From positions 1 through 14,123 of the forward strand of contig JAEDMD010000026.1 in NCBI GenBank assembly GCA_016303195.1: DNA of 14,123 nt, written 5' to 3'. Both the position numbers and the translations under genes were made by a program. Each line of letters opens with the position of its first letter. The first letter of the stretch is position 1. This stretch comes from Oscillospiraceae bacterium. Lineage in GTDB: Bacteria > Bacillota > Clostridia > Oscillospirales > Ruminococcaceae. Of the stretch, positions 5,169 to 12,985 are shown piece by piece. Under the pieces are notes generated by a model, which saw only the letters and a program-made list of their open reading frames with translations, did no database searches and had not been told where the DNA came from.

Positions 5169-6371
5169 ATGAATAAGAATTATAAATTTGTATCAGTGCT
5201 TGCAGCACTCTCACTTCTCACAGGCTGTGGAGCATTAAATAATTCATCCGAACAGACTGCACCGACATCATCAAGCGAGGTTGCAGTAACAGAAGCAGAG
5301 ACCACAAAGGATTGCTGTGAGGACAGCGAAAAGGACTGCTGTGAATCAAGTGTGGCAGATTGCTGCGGAGATGCGGCAGAAGCAGTTTCACAGACAATTA
5401 CACCCGAAAAGACAGATATCAATATAGACCATCTTAACTCCACCGCACATCTTCTTGCATTCGTTGCAAAGGAGGAGGGATTCTTCGAGGAGTAAGGCCT
5501 TAACGTAACACTCACACAGTTCTCCAGTGCGGCTGAGCTTGTGAACGGAATCGAATCCGACAAGCTGGATCTTGCATTCATCGGTTCAGTTCCGACACTT
5601 ACATTCCAGAGTCAGGGACACGATATTTCGATATTCGGCGGAGCAATGACAAACGGTCACGGCTACGTTATCAAGTCTGAATTCACAGACAAAGATGAAG
5701 CAGGCGTTGAGGTACTCAAAGGAAGAAATGTAGCATCTGTCAAGAACAGCGTACAGGACGCAGAACTCCAGATACTTCTTAAAAATGCACATATTCCGAT
5801 AGGTGAGGGCGAGGATGAAGTAAATATCGTATATTTCGACAGCCAGAAGGATGCATATGCGGCACTTCTTAATGATTCTATCGATGCAGCATCAGCATAT
5901 TCTCCATATACCTCACTTGCCGCATCACAGGGCTACAAGGTAGTTTACTACTGCGCTCATGAGGAGGCGCTCCAGAATCAGCCATGCTGCCGTCAGGTTG
6001 CAAAAACATCCGCACTTAGCCAGTATCCGAACACATATACAGCAATTGAAAGAGCATTCATCAAGGCTTATAAATTCACACAGACTGACCACGAAAAGAC
6101 GATTCAGGATGTTAAGCAGTACATTGACATCGAGGATGATCTTATCAATGTTGAGCTTTACGACGGATTTGCAACATCATCACCTGATCCCGACAAGCAG
6201 GGAACTATCGAACTTAAAAACACTATCGTCGAACTCGGATATACAGAGGATTATGATATTGAGCCGCTTTACAATACATCAATATATGAGAAGGCTCTGA
6301 ACAGCATTCTTGCAGAGGAAGACGACGATATCTATAAATCATTACAGGAGCATTTCAATGACTACGAATAA
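5169..6371 (+). pseudogene. ABC transporter substrate-binding lipoprotein (SsuA/TauA/NMT1-like) with an in-frame stop
   Basis: An exported binding protein of about 400 codons, with a signal peptide and lipobox LLTGC (16-20; C20 would carry the lipid). The ATG at 5169 is preferred because AAAGG lies 11 nt upstream; the ATG at 5160 would be only 2 nt from it. After a low-complexity linker with three DCC octapeptide repeats (48-71), the mature domain begins about residue 85 with HLLAFVAKEEGFFEE. At codon 109 a TAA (5493-5495) interrupts the frame, and the domain resumes without frameshift as GLNVTLTQFSSAAELVNG, then LAFIGSVPTL and an NQPCCRQ motif. Related proteins usually have Glu or Tyr here, so one base change explains it. 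No good ribosome binding site restarts the second part. The family binds sulfonates, nitrate, thiamine precursors or similar ligands; context suggests an organosulfur compound. It may be a natural knockout, a sequencing error or readthrough. Confidence 0.8.
5310..5381 (+). repeat. Three tandem 24-bp units encoding DCC octapeptides
   Basis: Within the binding-protein linker, DCCEDSEK, DCCESSVA and DCCGDAAE follow one another with an exact 8-residue period (5310, 5334, 5358). Each unit starts GAY-TGC-TGY. Outside the Asp-Cys-Cys core the units have drifted, so the cysteine pairs appear to be the retained part. Confidence 0.8.
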
Positions 6372-7176
6372 AATAGAGATAAAAAATCTCACAGTTAATT
6401 ATATTGAGAACAAGCGCAGCTTCAACGCATTGCACGATGTTTCTTTCGGTGTAGGGAACGGAGAGTTCGTAAGTGTTATCGGAGCGAGTGGATGCGGAAA
6501 ATCCACATTGCTGAGTGTTCTTGAGGGACTTCGTCAGCCCGTAGGCGGATCAGTCGAGATAGACGGAAGTCAGCTTCACGGAACAGGCACAGAGCGAGGA
6601 GTAGTTTTTCAGCACTACTCCCTGTTCCCGTGGATGACTACACGTAAGAATATCGAATTTGGCATAAAGCAGGCAAGACATGACATCAAGCGCAGTGAGC
6701 GCACAAGGATAGCTGAAGATTTTCTGAATAAGGTAGGCTTAAACGGATTCGGAAGCAAATATCCGTCACAGCTTTCAGGCGGAATGCAGCAGAGAGCGGC
6801 AATTGCACGTGCGCTTGCGATGGATACGGATATACTTCTTATGGATGAGCCGTTCAGCGCCATAGATGCCAAGAACAGAGTGATATTGCAGGAACTTCTG
6901 CTGAAACTCTGGGAGGGCGACGGAACTGAGCCACGCAAGACCGTAGTTTTCGTCACACATGACATTGACGAGGCTATACTTCTTTCCGACAAGATCGTAG
7001 TTCTCACCGCACATCCGGGAACAGTGAACGAGATCGTAAGAGTTCCTTTTGAGCGTCCGAGAAACCGTGAACAGCTTGTAAAGACGGATGAATACGGAAA
7101 ATTCCGCAATAAACTGCTGTCACTGCTTTATAATGATATTGCCGAGAGGATCGGCGGAGACGAGGTGGTATTATGA
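6358..7176 (+). CDS. ABC transporter ATPase, nitrate/sulfonate/taurine (SsuB/TauB) type
   Basis: The 272-residue ATPase powers import through the adjacent permease on the cytoplasmic face. Seen: Walker A GASGCGKST (42-50), Q-loop glutamine at 85 followed by the PWMTTRKN segment typical of SsuB/TauB/NrtD, signature LSGGMQQR (139-146), Walker B ILLMDEP (159-165), D-loop SAID, and the switch histidine in VTHD (H201). The ATG at 6358 is chosen because AGGAG (6346-6350) precedes it by 7 nt; it overlaps the end of the binding-protein gene by 14 nt. Upstream in-frame starts lack a ribosome binding site. All catalytic motifs are intact even though the binding-protein gene carries a stop codon, which argues against an old dead operon. 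Confidence 0.9.
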   Translation: MTTNKIEIKNLTVNYIENKRSFNALHDVSFGVGNGEFVSVIGASGCGKSTLLSVLEGLRQPVGGSVEIDGSQLHGTGTERGVVFQHYSLFPWMTTRKNIEFGIKQARHDIKRSERTRIAEDFLNKVGLNGFGSKYPSQLSGGMQQRAAIARALAMDTDILLMDEPFSAIDAKNRVILQELLLKLWEGDGTEPRKTVVFVTHDIDEAILLSDKIVVLTAHPGTVNEIVRVPFERPRNREQLVKTDEYGKFRNKLLSLLYNDIAERIGGDEVVL

Positions 7177-8093
7177 CATTGCAGAAACGCTATCTTCGCA
7201 TAACGCATCTGCTTTTCATTGCCCTGCTCCTGATACAGCTTTTGCCTACACGCTCCACAAAGGAAGTTTTCACAAACTCGCTGATAATATTTGCAGTCGG
7301 AGTTGAGGTCATAGTTCTTATAGCATCCACATTTATCAAGAATGAAAAATCATTGGCATTACTGCTTGATATAGCAGGATTCATCTACACAGTGCTGGGA
7401 ATATGGACACTTGCCACAGCAAAATTCAATGTGCTGAATGATATGCTGTTTCCTGCACCGGGCAAGGTGATATCGCAGTTTGTGGAGGACAGATCAACTA
7501 TCGTCACAAATATAATCAGTTCACTGGGAACAACGTTCAAGGGCTTCATCATTGCCGCAGTAATAGCAATACCGCTTGGTTTGTTCATAGGCTGGAGCGC
7601 AAGAGTCGGAAGTGCCGCAACATATATTTCCAAATTTTTCAGTTCGATCCCGCCGATAGTCTACATTCCATACGGTATCGCACTTCTTCCGACATTCAAA
7701 TCAGTGTCAGTGTTTGTAATATTCCTTGCAACATTCTGGCCTGTATTTGCAGGAACGATGAGCGGAGTACTGGGAGTAGACAAAAAGATAATAGATTCAG
7801 CAAAAGTTCTGAACGTAAGCAAGCCTGAGATGCTGTTTTCGGTAATACTTCCTGCATCATTACAGCAGATATTCCTCGGATGCAATCAAGGACTCAGCGT
7901 ATCGTTCATACTCCTCACATCGGCTGAAATGATAGGCGCACGTGACGGAATGGGCTATTATGTCAAGTATTACTCCGATTTCGGAGACTATACACGAACC
8001 ATAACAGGATTGCTTGTTATAGGATTCGTGGTCATCGCAGTAACATTTCTGTTCAATAAATTGCAGAATCATCTGCTGAGATGGAAGAAGTAA
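7173..8093 (+). CDS. ABC transporter permease, SsuC/TauC type
   Basis: An inner-membrane permease of 306 residues. Three hydrophobic segments (about 8-25, 35-55, 62-82) precede a BPD_transp_1 core from about residue 115 to 296. The coupling-helix region near 205-230 (IIDSAKVLNVSKPEMLFSVILP) matches the EAA loop that docks onto the ATPase. The first segments are an extension relative to the minimal SsuC, as seen in many clostridial homologues. The start overlaps the ATPase stop as ATGA, with GAGGTGG just upstream. A strong terminator follows at 8112, so this is the last gene of the transporter operon. The transported compound cannot be read from the permease. Confidence 0.88.
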   Translation: MTLQKRYLRITHLLFIALLLIQLLPTRSTKEVFTNSLIIFAVGVEVIVLIASTFIKNEKSLALLLDIAGFIYTVLGIWTLATAKFNVLNDMLFPAPGKVISQFVEDRSTIVTNIISSLGTTFKGFIIAAVIAIPLGLFIGWSARVGSAATYISKFFSSIPPIVYIPYGIALLPTFKSVSVFVIFLATFWPVFAGTMSGVLGVDKKIIDSAKVLNVSKPEMLFSVILPASLQQIFLGCNQGLSVSFILLTSAEMIGARDGMGYYVKYYSDFGDYTRTITGLLVIGFVVIAVTFLFNKLQNHLLRWKK

Positions 8094-8111
8094 AAGCAGA
8101 GATAAATTTAC

Positions 8112-8135
8112 AGTCCGCATTATGCGGACTTTTTG
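8112..8135 (+). terminator. Intrinsic terminator of the transporter operon
   Basis: AGTCCGCA (8112-8119), loop TTA, TGCGGACT (8123-8130), followed by a T run to 8135. It is a perfect 8-bp stem located 19 nt after the permease stop codon. Confidence 0.92.
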
Positions 8136-8173
8136 TTTAATGAAGGAATTATAGAAGATTTTACAAAAGATAT

Positions 8174-8209
8174 TGAGGGAGAATACTTTTTCAAAAGGAT
8201 TCTCCCTCA
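8174..8209. terminator. Long hairpin between convergent genes
   Basis: TGAGGGAGAAT (8174-8184) pairs perfectly with ATTCTCCCTCA (8199-8209), and the loop can extend pairing by CTTT/AAAG. It lies 17 nt after the stop of the minus-strand repeat protein and beyond the transporter terminator. There is no good T run on either side, so it may be a factor-assisted or bidirectional terminator or simply an RNA-stabilising hairpin. Confidence 0.5.
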
Positions 8210-8226
8210 TGCACTTATTTACTCGT

Positions 8227-9375
8227 TTAATAATCTTTCGGTGTTTTGCAGACTGAACATACTTTTTCAAAGATGCCCTTGAATTCTCCTCCGCAATGTC
8301 TGCATCTGCCATTTTCAATATTATCCGCTTCCTGTGATTTGAAATATGCAGGAAATGCCCAGTAATGCTTTTGCAGTTCCTTATAATCAACGTTAATCAG
8401 TTTCGGGCAATTATAAAACGTAGCGGAATTTTTTTCATATTTATAAGGATTGCTTCCACGATAAAGGTCAGTATCACCTGCGAATGTAACCTGTTCAAGT
8501 CCCGTGCAGTCGGCAAATGCCATAGGATAAACTGCCTTTACGCTTTTCGGAACGTTCAGCCTCTCCAGCTTTGAACAGCCTCGGAACGCCTGATTTCCGA
8601 TGAATTCAACGGTTTCGGGTATGCTTATGTTTCCCAGAGATGTGCAATTTCTGAAAGCATTCATGCCAATTCTGTTGACACCCTCGTCTGTACCGTCTTC
8701 CGTCCGCATACATTCAAACTTCAAATTTTCAAGGCTTTCACATTCAGCAAAGGCGCAATCTTCAATAGTTCTGACTTTTTTGGGGATTATCATATATTTC
8801 AGATTCGTACACCCTTCAAATATCCTCCACGGAAGAAGATCAGTCAAAGGGGGGATATTGACGTATTCAAGACTTGTACAGCCTGCAAATGCGCCTGCTT
8901 CCATGTTTTTCACGCTGTCAGGCAGTTTTACTGTTTTCAGGCTTATACAGCCGTTGAAAAAATCTCTGTCGATCGTCTCGACTCCATCGGGGATATTGAT
9001 AGTCTGCAAATTTTTGCACCCCGAAAATGCACCTGCGCTTATGGTCTCCAAACCATCGGGAAGATAGACGGATTCAATATTATTCATTCCCTGAAATGCA
9101 GCTTCTCCGATAACGGAAATGCCGTCAGGAATGCGGATATCCTTGTTTGTATACCCATTGTAGCGGATCAGAACGCTTCTTTCCACGATAAAACTGCTGT
9201 CATAATTATGTAACAGATTTTTTCTGTCATGATCCTGCGGTGAGATTTCATTGTAGCTTCTTATCGCCTTTTCTACGATAAATGGTTCATTGCAGAACGG
9301 GCAGACGGAGGCATCCTGTGTATCGTCAACAGCAAGGAATCCTCCGCATTTATAACATTTTCCCTGTACATACAT
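8227..9375 (-). CDS. BspA-type leucine-rich-repeat protein flanked by two zinc ribbons
   Basis: A 382-residue protein without signal peptide or membrane segment, so probably cytoplasmic. The N-terminus has a CxxC pair CYKC (7, 10) and CPFC (25, 28), a zinc ribbon. The C-terminus has a second one, CRHC (358, 361) and CSVC (373, 376). Between them are about ten LRR_5 units of roughly 23 residues, such as SVIGEAAFQGMNNIESVYLPDGLETI, with the usual I-x-x-x-A-F-x-x-C/M-x-x-L pattern. Such repeats mediate protein binding; the ligand is unknown. The gene has its own consensus promoter (9409-9437) and AAGGCGG ribosome binding site, and is monocistronic. Its neighbours give no functional clue. Proteins of this kind occur in many copies in rumen and gut clostridia. 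Confidence 0.85.
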   Translation of the reverse strand: MYVQGKCYKCGGFLAVDDTQDASVCPFCNEPFIVEKAIRSYNEISPQDHDRKNLLHNYDSSFIVERSVLIRYNGYTNKDIRIPDGISVIGEAAFQGMNNIESVYLPDGLETISAGAFSGCKNLQTINIPDGVETIDRDFFNGCISLKTVKLPDSVKNMEAGAFAGCTSLEYVNIPPLTDLLPWRIFEGCTNLKYMIIPKKVRTIEDCAFAECESLENLKFECMRTEDGTDEGVNRIGMNAFRNCTSLGNISIPETVEFIGNQAFRGCSKLERLNVPKSVKAVYPMAFADCTGLEQVTFAGDTDLYRGSNPYKYEKNSATFYNCPKLINVDYKELQKHYWAFPAYFKSQEADNIENGRCRHCGGEFKGIFEKVCSVCKTPKDY

Positions 9376-9408
9376 TTTGATCCGCCTTCTTTCTGTTAGC
9401 TTTTTATT

Positions 9409-9437
9409 ATTATATCACATTATCATACTAAAGTCAA
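9409..9437 (-). promoter_or_regulatory. Promoter of the repeat-protein gene
   Basis: TTGACT (9437-9432), a 17-nt spacer and TATAAT (9414-9409) on the minus strand, about 34 nt upstream of the ATG. Confidence 0.75.
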
Positions 9438-9522
9438 TAATTTTTGTTAATTAGCTACAATCCGTTATATACCAACATTTTGCTGCAAATCTGATTAAAG
9501 AATACAAAATTCACAATAACTA

Positions 9523-9551
9523 TTGAAAAAGAAGAAAAAATATGTTATAAT
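9523..9551 (+). promoter_or_regulatory. Promoter of the c-di-GMP genes
   Basis: TTGAAA (9523-9528), a 17-nt spacer and TATAAT (9546-9551), about 50 nt before the cyclase start. It is arranged back to back with the repeat-protein promoter across an AT-rich gap. Confidence 0.7.
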
Positions 9552-9602
9552 CATTAAAATGAATCTTTTATGCACTATAATGTTTCTGAAAGGTAGTGAC
9601 CT

Positions 9603-11135
9603 ATGCGACTTGCTTTTTCAATAATATATATAATCCTCATATTTGCACTTCTAATATGTACTATTCTTACACGGCGATCTGAGCGGCCTGTCCGTAATTC
9701 TGTAGCTTTTCTGGAAGCATCGCTGATACCTCCTGTTATAGGAAATCTGCTGATAGTGGCATCTACTGAACGTATCCCCGCTCTTATCGGATGCTATTTC
9801 TACTATATAGGTATGGATCTGGTCATGTATGCTCTTGTTAATTTCACAGATACCTATTGCCGGCGACCGGGCAGTACACGGCATCACAGACCAACTTCAA
9901 TGTATCTGGCTCTTTTCGCAGATTCGATACAAATGATACTGAACCCGTTTTTCGGCCATGCTTTCGAGGTTCAGGCAGTGAAAATTGACGGCGCTCCATA
10001 TTACAAATTAGTTCCGTTCATGTGGCAGACTGTACACCGTCTTGTGGATTATTTTATCTTCTTCTGCGTCATACTCATCTTTATCCTTGCAACTGTCAAA
10101 GCGCCAAAAATCAATAAGGAACGCTATTCTGTCATTCTGGTTACCATGATCTCAGTCGGCCTGCTTCAGACATACAATATTTTAGCAAAACATAATATCG
10201 ACCGCTCTGTGCTTGGTTACGGCGTTTTCGGAGTTGTCTTATTCTATTTCTCAATACGTTACAGACCGCTCAGACTTCTTGACCGTGTACTGTCAAATAT
10301 CGTTTCGGGACTATCCGATGCTTTCTATGTTTTTGATCCGAACGGAAACTGCATCTGGGCTAACGATCAGGGATGTACTCTTGCCGATATCAAAGACAAT
10401 GACTACGATGCGGTAAAGGATAAACTTATAAACCTGTTTGGTTCACCTGAAAAAAACGGCTCGAACATCGCAAAACTGAAAGTCGGAGAAGGCGAAAACG
10501 AGCGTTTCTATGTTCTGGAGGAAAAACAGGTAACTGATGAAAAAGGCCGTATCGACGGCACATACCTGCGAATTCAGGATGTTACCGAGGGTGAACATCA
10601 AATAAAGGTGCTTGATGAACAGATAGGACAGATAAGTCAGCAGGCTTTCCGTGATGCGCTTACAGGTGTCGGAAGCAAAGCCGCTTATCTCAAAAAAGTC
10701 AACGAGATCAATCAGGAGATCAACAGCGAAAATGCTGAATTTGCCGTTCTTATGGTGGATATGAACAACCTCAAGCAGATCAATGACGATCACGGTCACA
10801 AGGCAGGCGATCTTTACATAAAAGGATGCTGTCGTATGATCTGCGAAATGTTCAAGAATTCACCTGTTTTCCGTATCGGAGGCGACGAATTCGTCGCTGT
10901 GCTTCAGGGAAAGGACTATGACAAGCGAAACAAAAAGGTTGCTGAACTTCGTGAAATGTTTGCGGATTCCTTTGCTGATACCAGCGTTGATCCGTGGCTG
11001 CGGTATTCCGCTGCGGTCGGTGTTTCTGATTACTCGGACAGCGACAGTACATTTGAAGTTGTATTCAAACGTGCGGATTCTGTAATGTATGATGACAAAA
11101 AGGCTTTCAAACAGGCATACGGCAGTTACCGATGA
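9603..11135 (+). CDS. Membrane-bound PAS-GGDEF diguanylate cyclase
   Basis: A 510-residue protein that should make c-di-GMP from two GTP. About seven hydrophobic segments fill residues 1-220, resembling the 7TM sensor region found in front of some histidine kinases. A PAS-like domain follows at about 230-330 (SDAFYVFDPNGNCIWAN), then a short coiled linker and the GGDEF domain (about 348-505). Catalytic features are present: metal aspartate in MVDMNNLKQIND (D386), HGHKAGD, and the signature RIGGDEF (GGDEF 426-430). The RxxD inhibitory site expected six to nine residues before GGDEF is absent (FKNS there), so product feedback at the usual I-site is unlikely. AAAGG lies 9 nt before the ATG. The downstream phosphodiesterase gene follows after 47 nt and probably shares the transcript. 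Confidence 0.9.
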   Translation: MRLAFSIIYIILIFALLICTILTRRSERPVRNSVAFLEASLIPPVIGNLLIVASTERIPALIGCYFYYIGMDLVMYALVNFTDTYCRRPGSTRHHRPTSMYLALFADSIQMILNPFFGHAFEVQAVKIDGAPYYKLVPFMWQTVHRLVDYFIFFCVILIFILATVKAPKINKERYSVILVTMISVGLLQTYNILAKHNIDRSVLGYGVFGVVLFYFSIRYRPLRLLDRVLSNIVSGLSDAFYVFDPNGNCIWANDQGCTLADIKDNDYDAVKDKLINLFGSPEKNGSNIAKLKVGEGENERFYVLEEKQVTDEKGRIDGTYLRIQDVTEGEHQIKVLDEQIGQISQQAFRDALTGVGSKAAYLKKVNEINQEINSENAEFAVLMVDMNNLKQINDDHGHKAGDLYIKGCCRMICEMFKNSPVFRIGGDEFVAVLQGKDYDKRNKKVAELREMFADSFADTSVDPWLRYSAAVGVSDYSDSDSTFEVVFKRADSVMYDDKKAFKQAYGSYR

Positions 11136-11182
11136 TCGTTGAGGTGACATTATTATTTTTGAAACAGAAAGGATGTGGACAT

Positions 11183-12370
11183 ATGAATTATACGTCAGAG
11201 GAGATCAGAAAAGCACTGGAGGATAATGAATTCTGTGTATATTATCAGCCGATGTTCGTCACAATGACAGGACAGCTTAAAAGTGCGGAGGCTCTCATTC
11301 GCTGGATAAGACCTGACGGAACATTCATTTCGCCTGCACAGTTTATCCCCACAGCAGAGCGATCTGACCTGATAATGGATATCGACTGGTATGTTACAGA
11401 ATCTGTTTGCAAAACCCTTGAAAAGCAGAATACCATGCCTCAGTTTCCTATATCTGTCAATTTCTCACGCAGACATATCAGAGAGAAAAACTTCACAGAG
11501 AACCTTGTCTCCATTGTTGATAAATATGAACTGCCGCATCCGCTTCTTGAAGTTGAAATAACCGAATCTGCAATGGTCGGCGAAGAAGATAAGCTCTACG
11601 ACTGGATCGTGTCCATCAGAAATGCAGGTTTTTCCGTCGCTATCGACGATTTCGGCAGTGGTCTTTCATCATTGCAGTTCGTCAAGGACATCCCTGCCGA
11701 TGTGCTTAAAATAGACAAATCCCTCCTTAGCCACAACTGCGAGGACGAAAAGGAACGCATAGTTCTGGAAAGTATTTTCAATTTCGCTCACAGACTGAAT
11801 ATGAAGACCGTTGCCGAGGGTGTGGAGACTAAGGAACAGCTTGCATTTCTGCGCTCATGCGACTGCTATAAGATACAGGGATATCTCTTTGCACGTCCTA
11901 TGCCTGAATCTGATTACCTCCTGCTCTGCCAGTCTAATAATGTAAGCGAACAATCTGAGGATGTTTTACAGATACAAAGCAACACAAGTGCTACAAATCT
12001 CCTGCTTCAGGCTGTTCTTGCAAGGCATCCGCTGATATTCTTCGTTAACCTTACAAGAAATACATATTATGCTATGGCATACAAGAATTTCACTTCAACA
12101 GGCTGTCCGTCAACAGGTATTTTTGATGAACTGATCGGACACGGAACACTAAGTATGCACCCCGATGACCGTGAAATATTTGCTTCGACCTTCAACAGGG
12201 AGAATCTGATAGAAAAGTACAAGCAGGGTGAAAAATTCGTTCGTCTCATCACCCGTCAGCTTGGCGATGACGGTATTTACAGAAAAGTCGAGACCGTTGA
12301 CTGCTTCGTAAAAAGCAGTTACTCCGACGATATCATAGCAATAACCCTTTGCGAAAATCTGCCTGAATAA
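11183..12370 (+). CDS. EAL-domain c-di-GMP phosphodiesterase with a C-terminal sensor-like domain
   Basis: A 395-residue soluble protein predicted to linearise c-di-GMP. The EAL domain occupies about residues 1-250 and has all the usual catalytic residues: EAL (36-38), N93, E125/E128 in EVEITES, DDFGSG (155-160), K176, EGVE (212-215) and Q232. The remaining 125 residues resemble a PAS-like fold (LIFFVNLTRNTYYAM, later HPDDREIF) but are not clearly assigned. The ATG at 11183 is chosen because GAAAGGATGTGG precedes it; an upstream in-frame ATG at 11132 overlaps the cyclase stop and would add a hydrophobic, unrelated 17 residues. Paired with the cyclase it forms a local synthesis/degradation module, and its targets are not evident here. 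Confidence 0.88.
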   Translation: MNYTSEEIRKALEDNEFCVYYQPMFVTMTGQLKSAEALIRWIRPDGTFISPAQFIPTAERSDLIMDIDWYVTESVCKTLEKQNTMPQFPISVNFSRRHIREKNFTENLVSIVDKYELPHPLLEVEITESAMVGEEDKLYDWIVSIRNAGFSVAIDDFGSGLSSLQFVKDIPADVLKIDKSLLSHNCEDEKERIVLESIFNFAHRLNMKTVAEGVETKEQLAFLRSCDCYKIQGYLFARPMPESDYLLLCQSNNVSEQSEDVLQIQSNTSATNLLLQAVLARHPLIFFVNLTRNTYYAMAYKNFTSTGCPSTGIFDELIGHGTLSMHPDDREIFASTFNRENLIEKYKQGEKFVRLITRQLGDDGIYRKVETVDCFVKSSYSDDIIAITLCENLPE

Positions 12371-12436
12371 AGCTGTTATATGAGTACTCTCCTTATGTGT
12401 CTGCTTTTTGTATGCTGTCAAAAATTTCAGCGGATG

Positions 12437-12444
12437 CATATAAT
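12437..12444 (+). promoter_or_regulatory. Candidate sporulation-sigma -10 element for cotJ
   Basis: CATATAAT resembles the sigma-E -10 consensus (CATACANT) and also fits the sigma-K CATANNNTA form. A convincing -35 cannot be seen; GTCAAAA 13 nt upstream is only a partial match. Bacillus cotJ is sigma-E dependent, so the position is plausible. Confidence 0.35.
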
Positions 12445-12447
12445 AAT

Positions 12448-12467
12448 CTGTGCCTGATCCGGCACAG
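12448..12467 (+). repeat. 7-bp inverted repeat just before the cotJA ribosome binding site
   Basis: CTGTGCC, loop TGATCC, GGCACAG, followed directly by AAAGGAGAG. There is no T run, so it is not a terminator. It overlaps the predicted transcription start and could be an operator or a 5'-end hairpin. Confidence 0.5.
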
Positions 12468-12482
12468 AAAGGAGAGATTTAT

Positions 12483-12737
12483 GTGAATCTGAATCTGTTC
12501 GACGATATGGATGGGCTTGTTCTGCATGAACGTGAGAATTCCCTTATGTCGGCTGAAATAAACATTATGTCGGATAAAGACGGCGGAATGACACGTTTCC
12601 CTAAAGATACGCCTTTGGGAATGGCATATGTTCCGTATCAGCAGTGGGGCGAAGTCTACAACAGCGGCGATGCACTGGAAAACGGTACACTTTTCCCTGA
12701 TCTGAGATTTCCGTTTGAAAGAGGAGGGGCAAGATGA
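12483..12737 (+). CDS. cotJA: Spore coat-associated protein CotJA
   Basis: A small protein of 84 residues, recognised by the CotJA core FPKDTPLGMAYVPYQQW (about residues 39-55) and the GTLFPDLRFPF segment near the C-terminus. CotJA is a minor protein of the inner spore coat that works with CotJB and CotJC. GTG at 12483 is taken as start because AAAGGAGAG (12468-12476) lies 6 nt upstream. An ATG two bases earlier (12481) is in another frame and is followed at once by TGA. The gene ends overlapping the cotJB start (ATGA), as in the usual cotJABC operon. Its presence indicates that the organism or its recent ancestor forms endospores. Confidence 0.88.
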   Translation: MNLNLFDDMDGLVLHERENSLMSAEINIMSDKDGGMTRFPKDTPLGMAYVPYQQWGEVYNSGDALENGTLFPDLRFPFERGGAR

Positions 12738-12982
12738 ACGAAAAACAACAGCTTCTCAGGAAGATAAAGCAGTATGATTTTACCTTGAAGGAACTGAACC
12801 TTTATCTTGACACTCATCCTAACTGCCGCCGTGGACTGGCGATGTTCGAGAAATACAAGGGATTGAGAAATAAATGCATCAGCGAATATACCGAAAGATT
12901 CGGCCCGCTTACACCTGAACAGAATAATGATGGCAAGCATTGGGACTGGATCGACGATCCGTGGCCGTGGGAAAGGAGATAA
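12734..12982 (+). CDS. cotJB: Spore coat protein CotJB
   Basis: An 82-residue protein of typical CotJB length. Seen: the LLRKIKQYDFTLKELNLYLDTHP opening (about residues 7-29), conserved NCRRGLAMFEKYK, and the aromatic tail HWDWIDDPWPWE characteristic of the family. It has a strong GGAGGGG ribosome binding site inside the cotJA 3' end and a 4-base stop/start overlap with cotJA. The cotJC ribosome binding site lies within its last codons, so the three genes are translationally linked. Confidence 0.9.
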   Translation: MNEKQQLLRKIKQYDFTLKELNLYLDTHPNCRRGLAMFEKYKGLRNKCISEYTERFGPLTPEQNNDGKHWDWIDDPWPWERR

Positions 12983-12985
12983 TTT

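Noticed and set aside
5493..5495. Stop-codon reassignment or selenocysteine-type recoding
   Set aside because: The codon is TAA, which ends lysR and binding-protein frames normally here, and no recoding hairpin was seen. Mutation or error is simpler.
6310..6357. ATPase start at 6310
   Set aside because: That frame runs inside the binding-protein gene without a ribosome binding site, while 6358 has AGGAG at 7 nt and begins at the usual family position.
5541..6371. Second half of the binding protein as an independent gene starting at GTG 5541
   Set aside because: It starts in the middle of the conserved domain, lacks a signal peptide and has no ribosome binding site. It is the continuation of the interrupted gene.
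8600..9067. Long plus-strand open frame opposite the leucine-rich-repeat gene
   Set aside because: It is a mirror of the repetitive coding strand, with no ribosome binding site or recognisable domain.
11132..11182. Start of the EAL protein at ATG 11132
   Set aside because: This would overlap the cyclase stop, lacks a ribosome binding site and adds non-conserved residues. ATG 11183 has a proper GAAAGGAT site.
12364..12420. Terminator after the EAL gene using the CTTTTTG near 12402
   Set aside because: AAAGC and GCTTT could pair only across a loop of about 30 nt, with a GAGTACTC palindrome inside. The stem is too weak to call.
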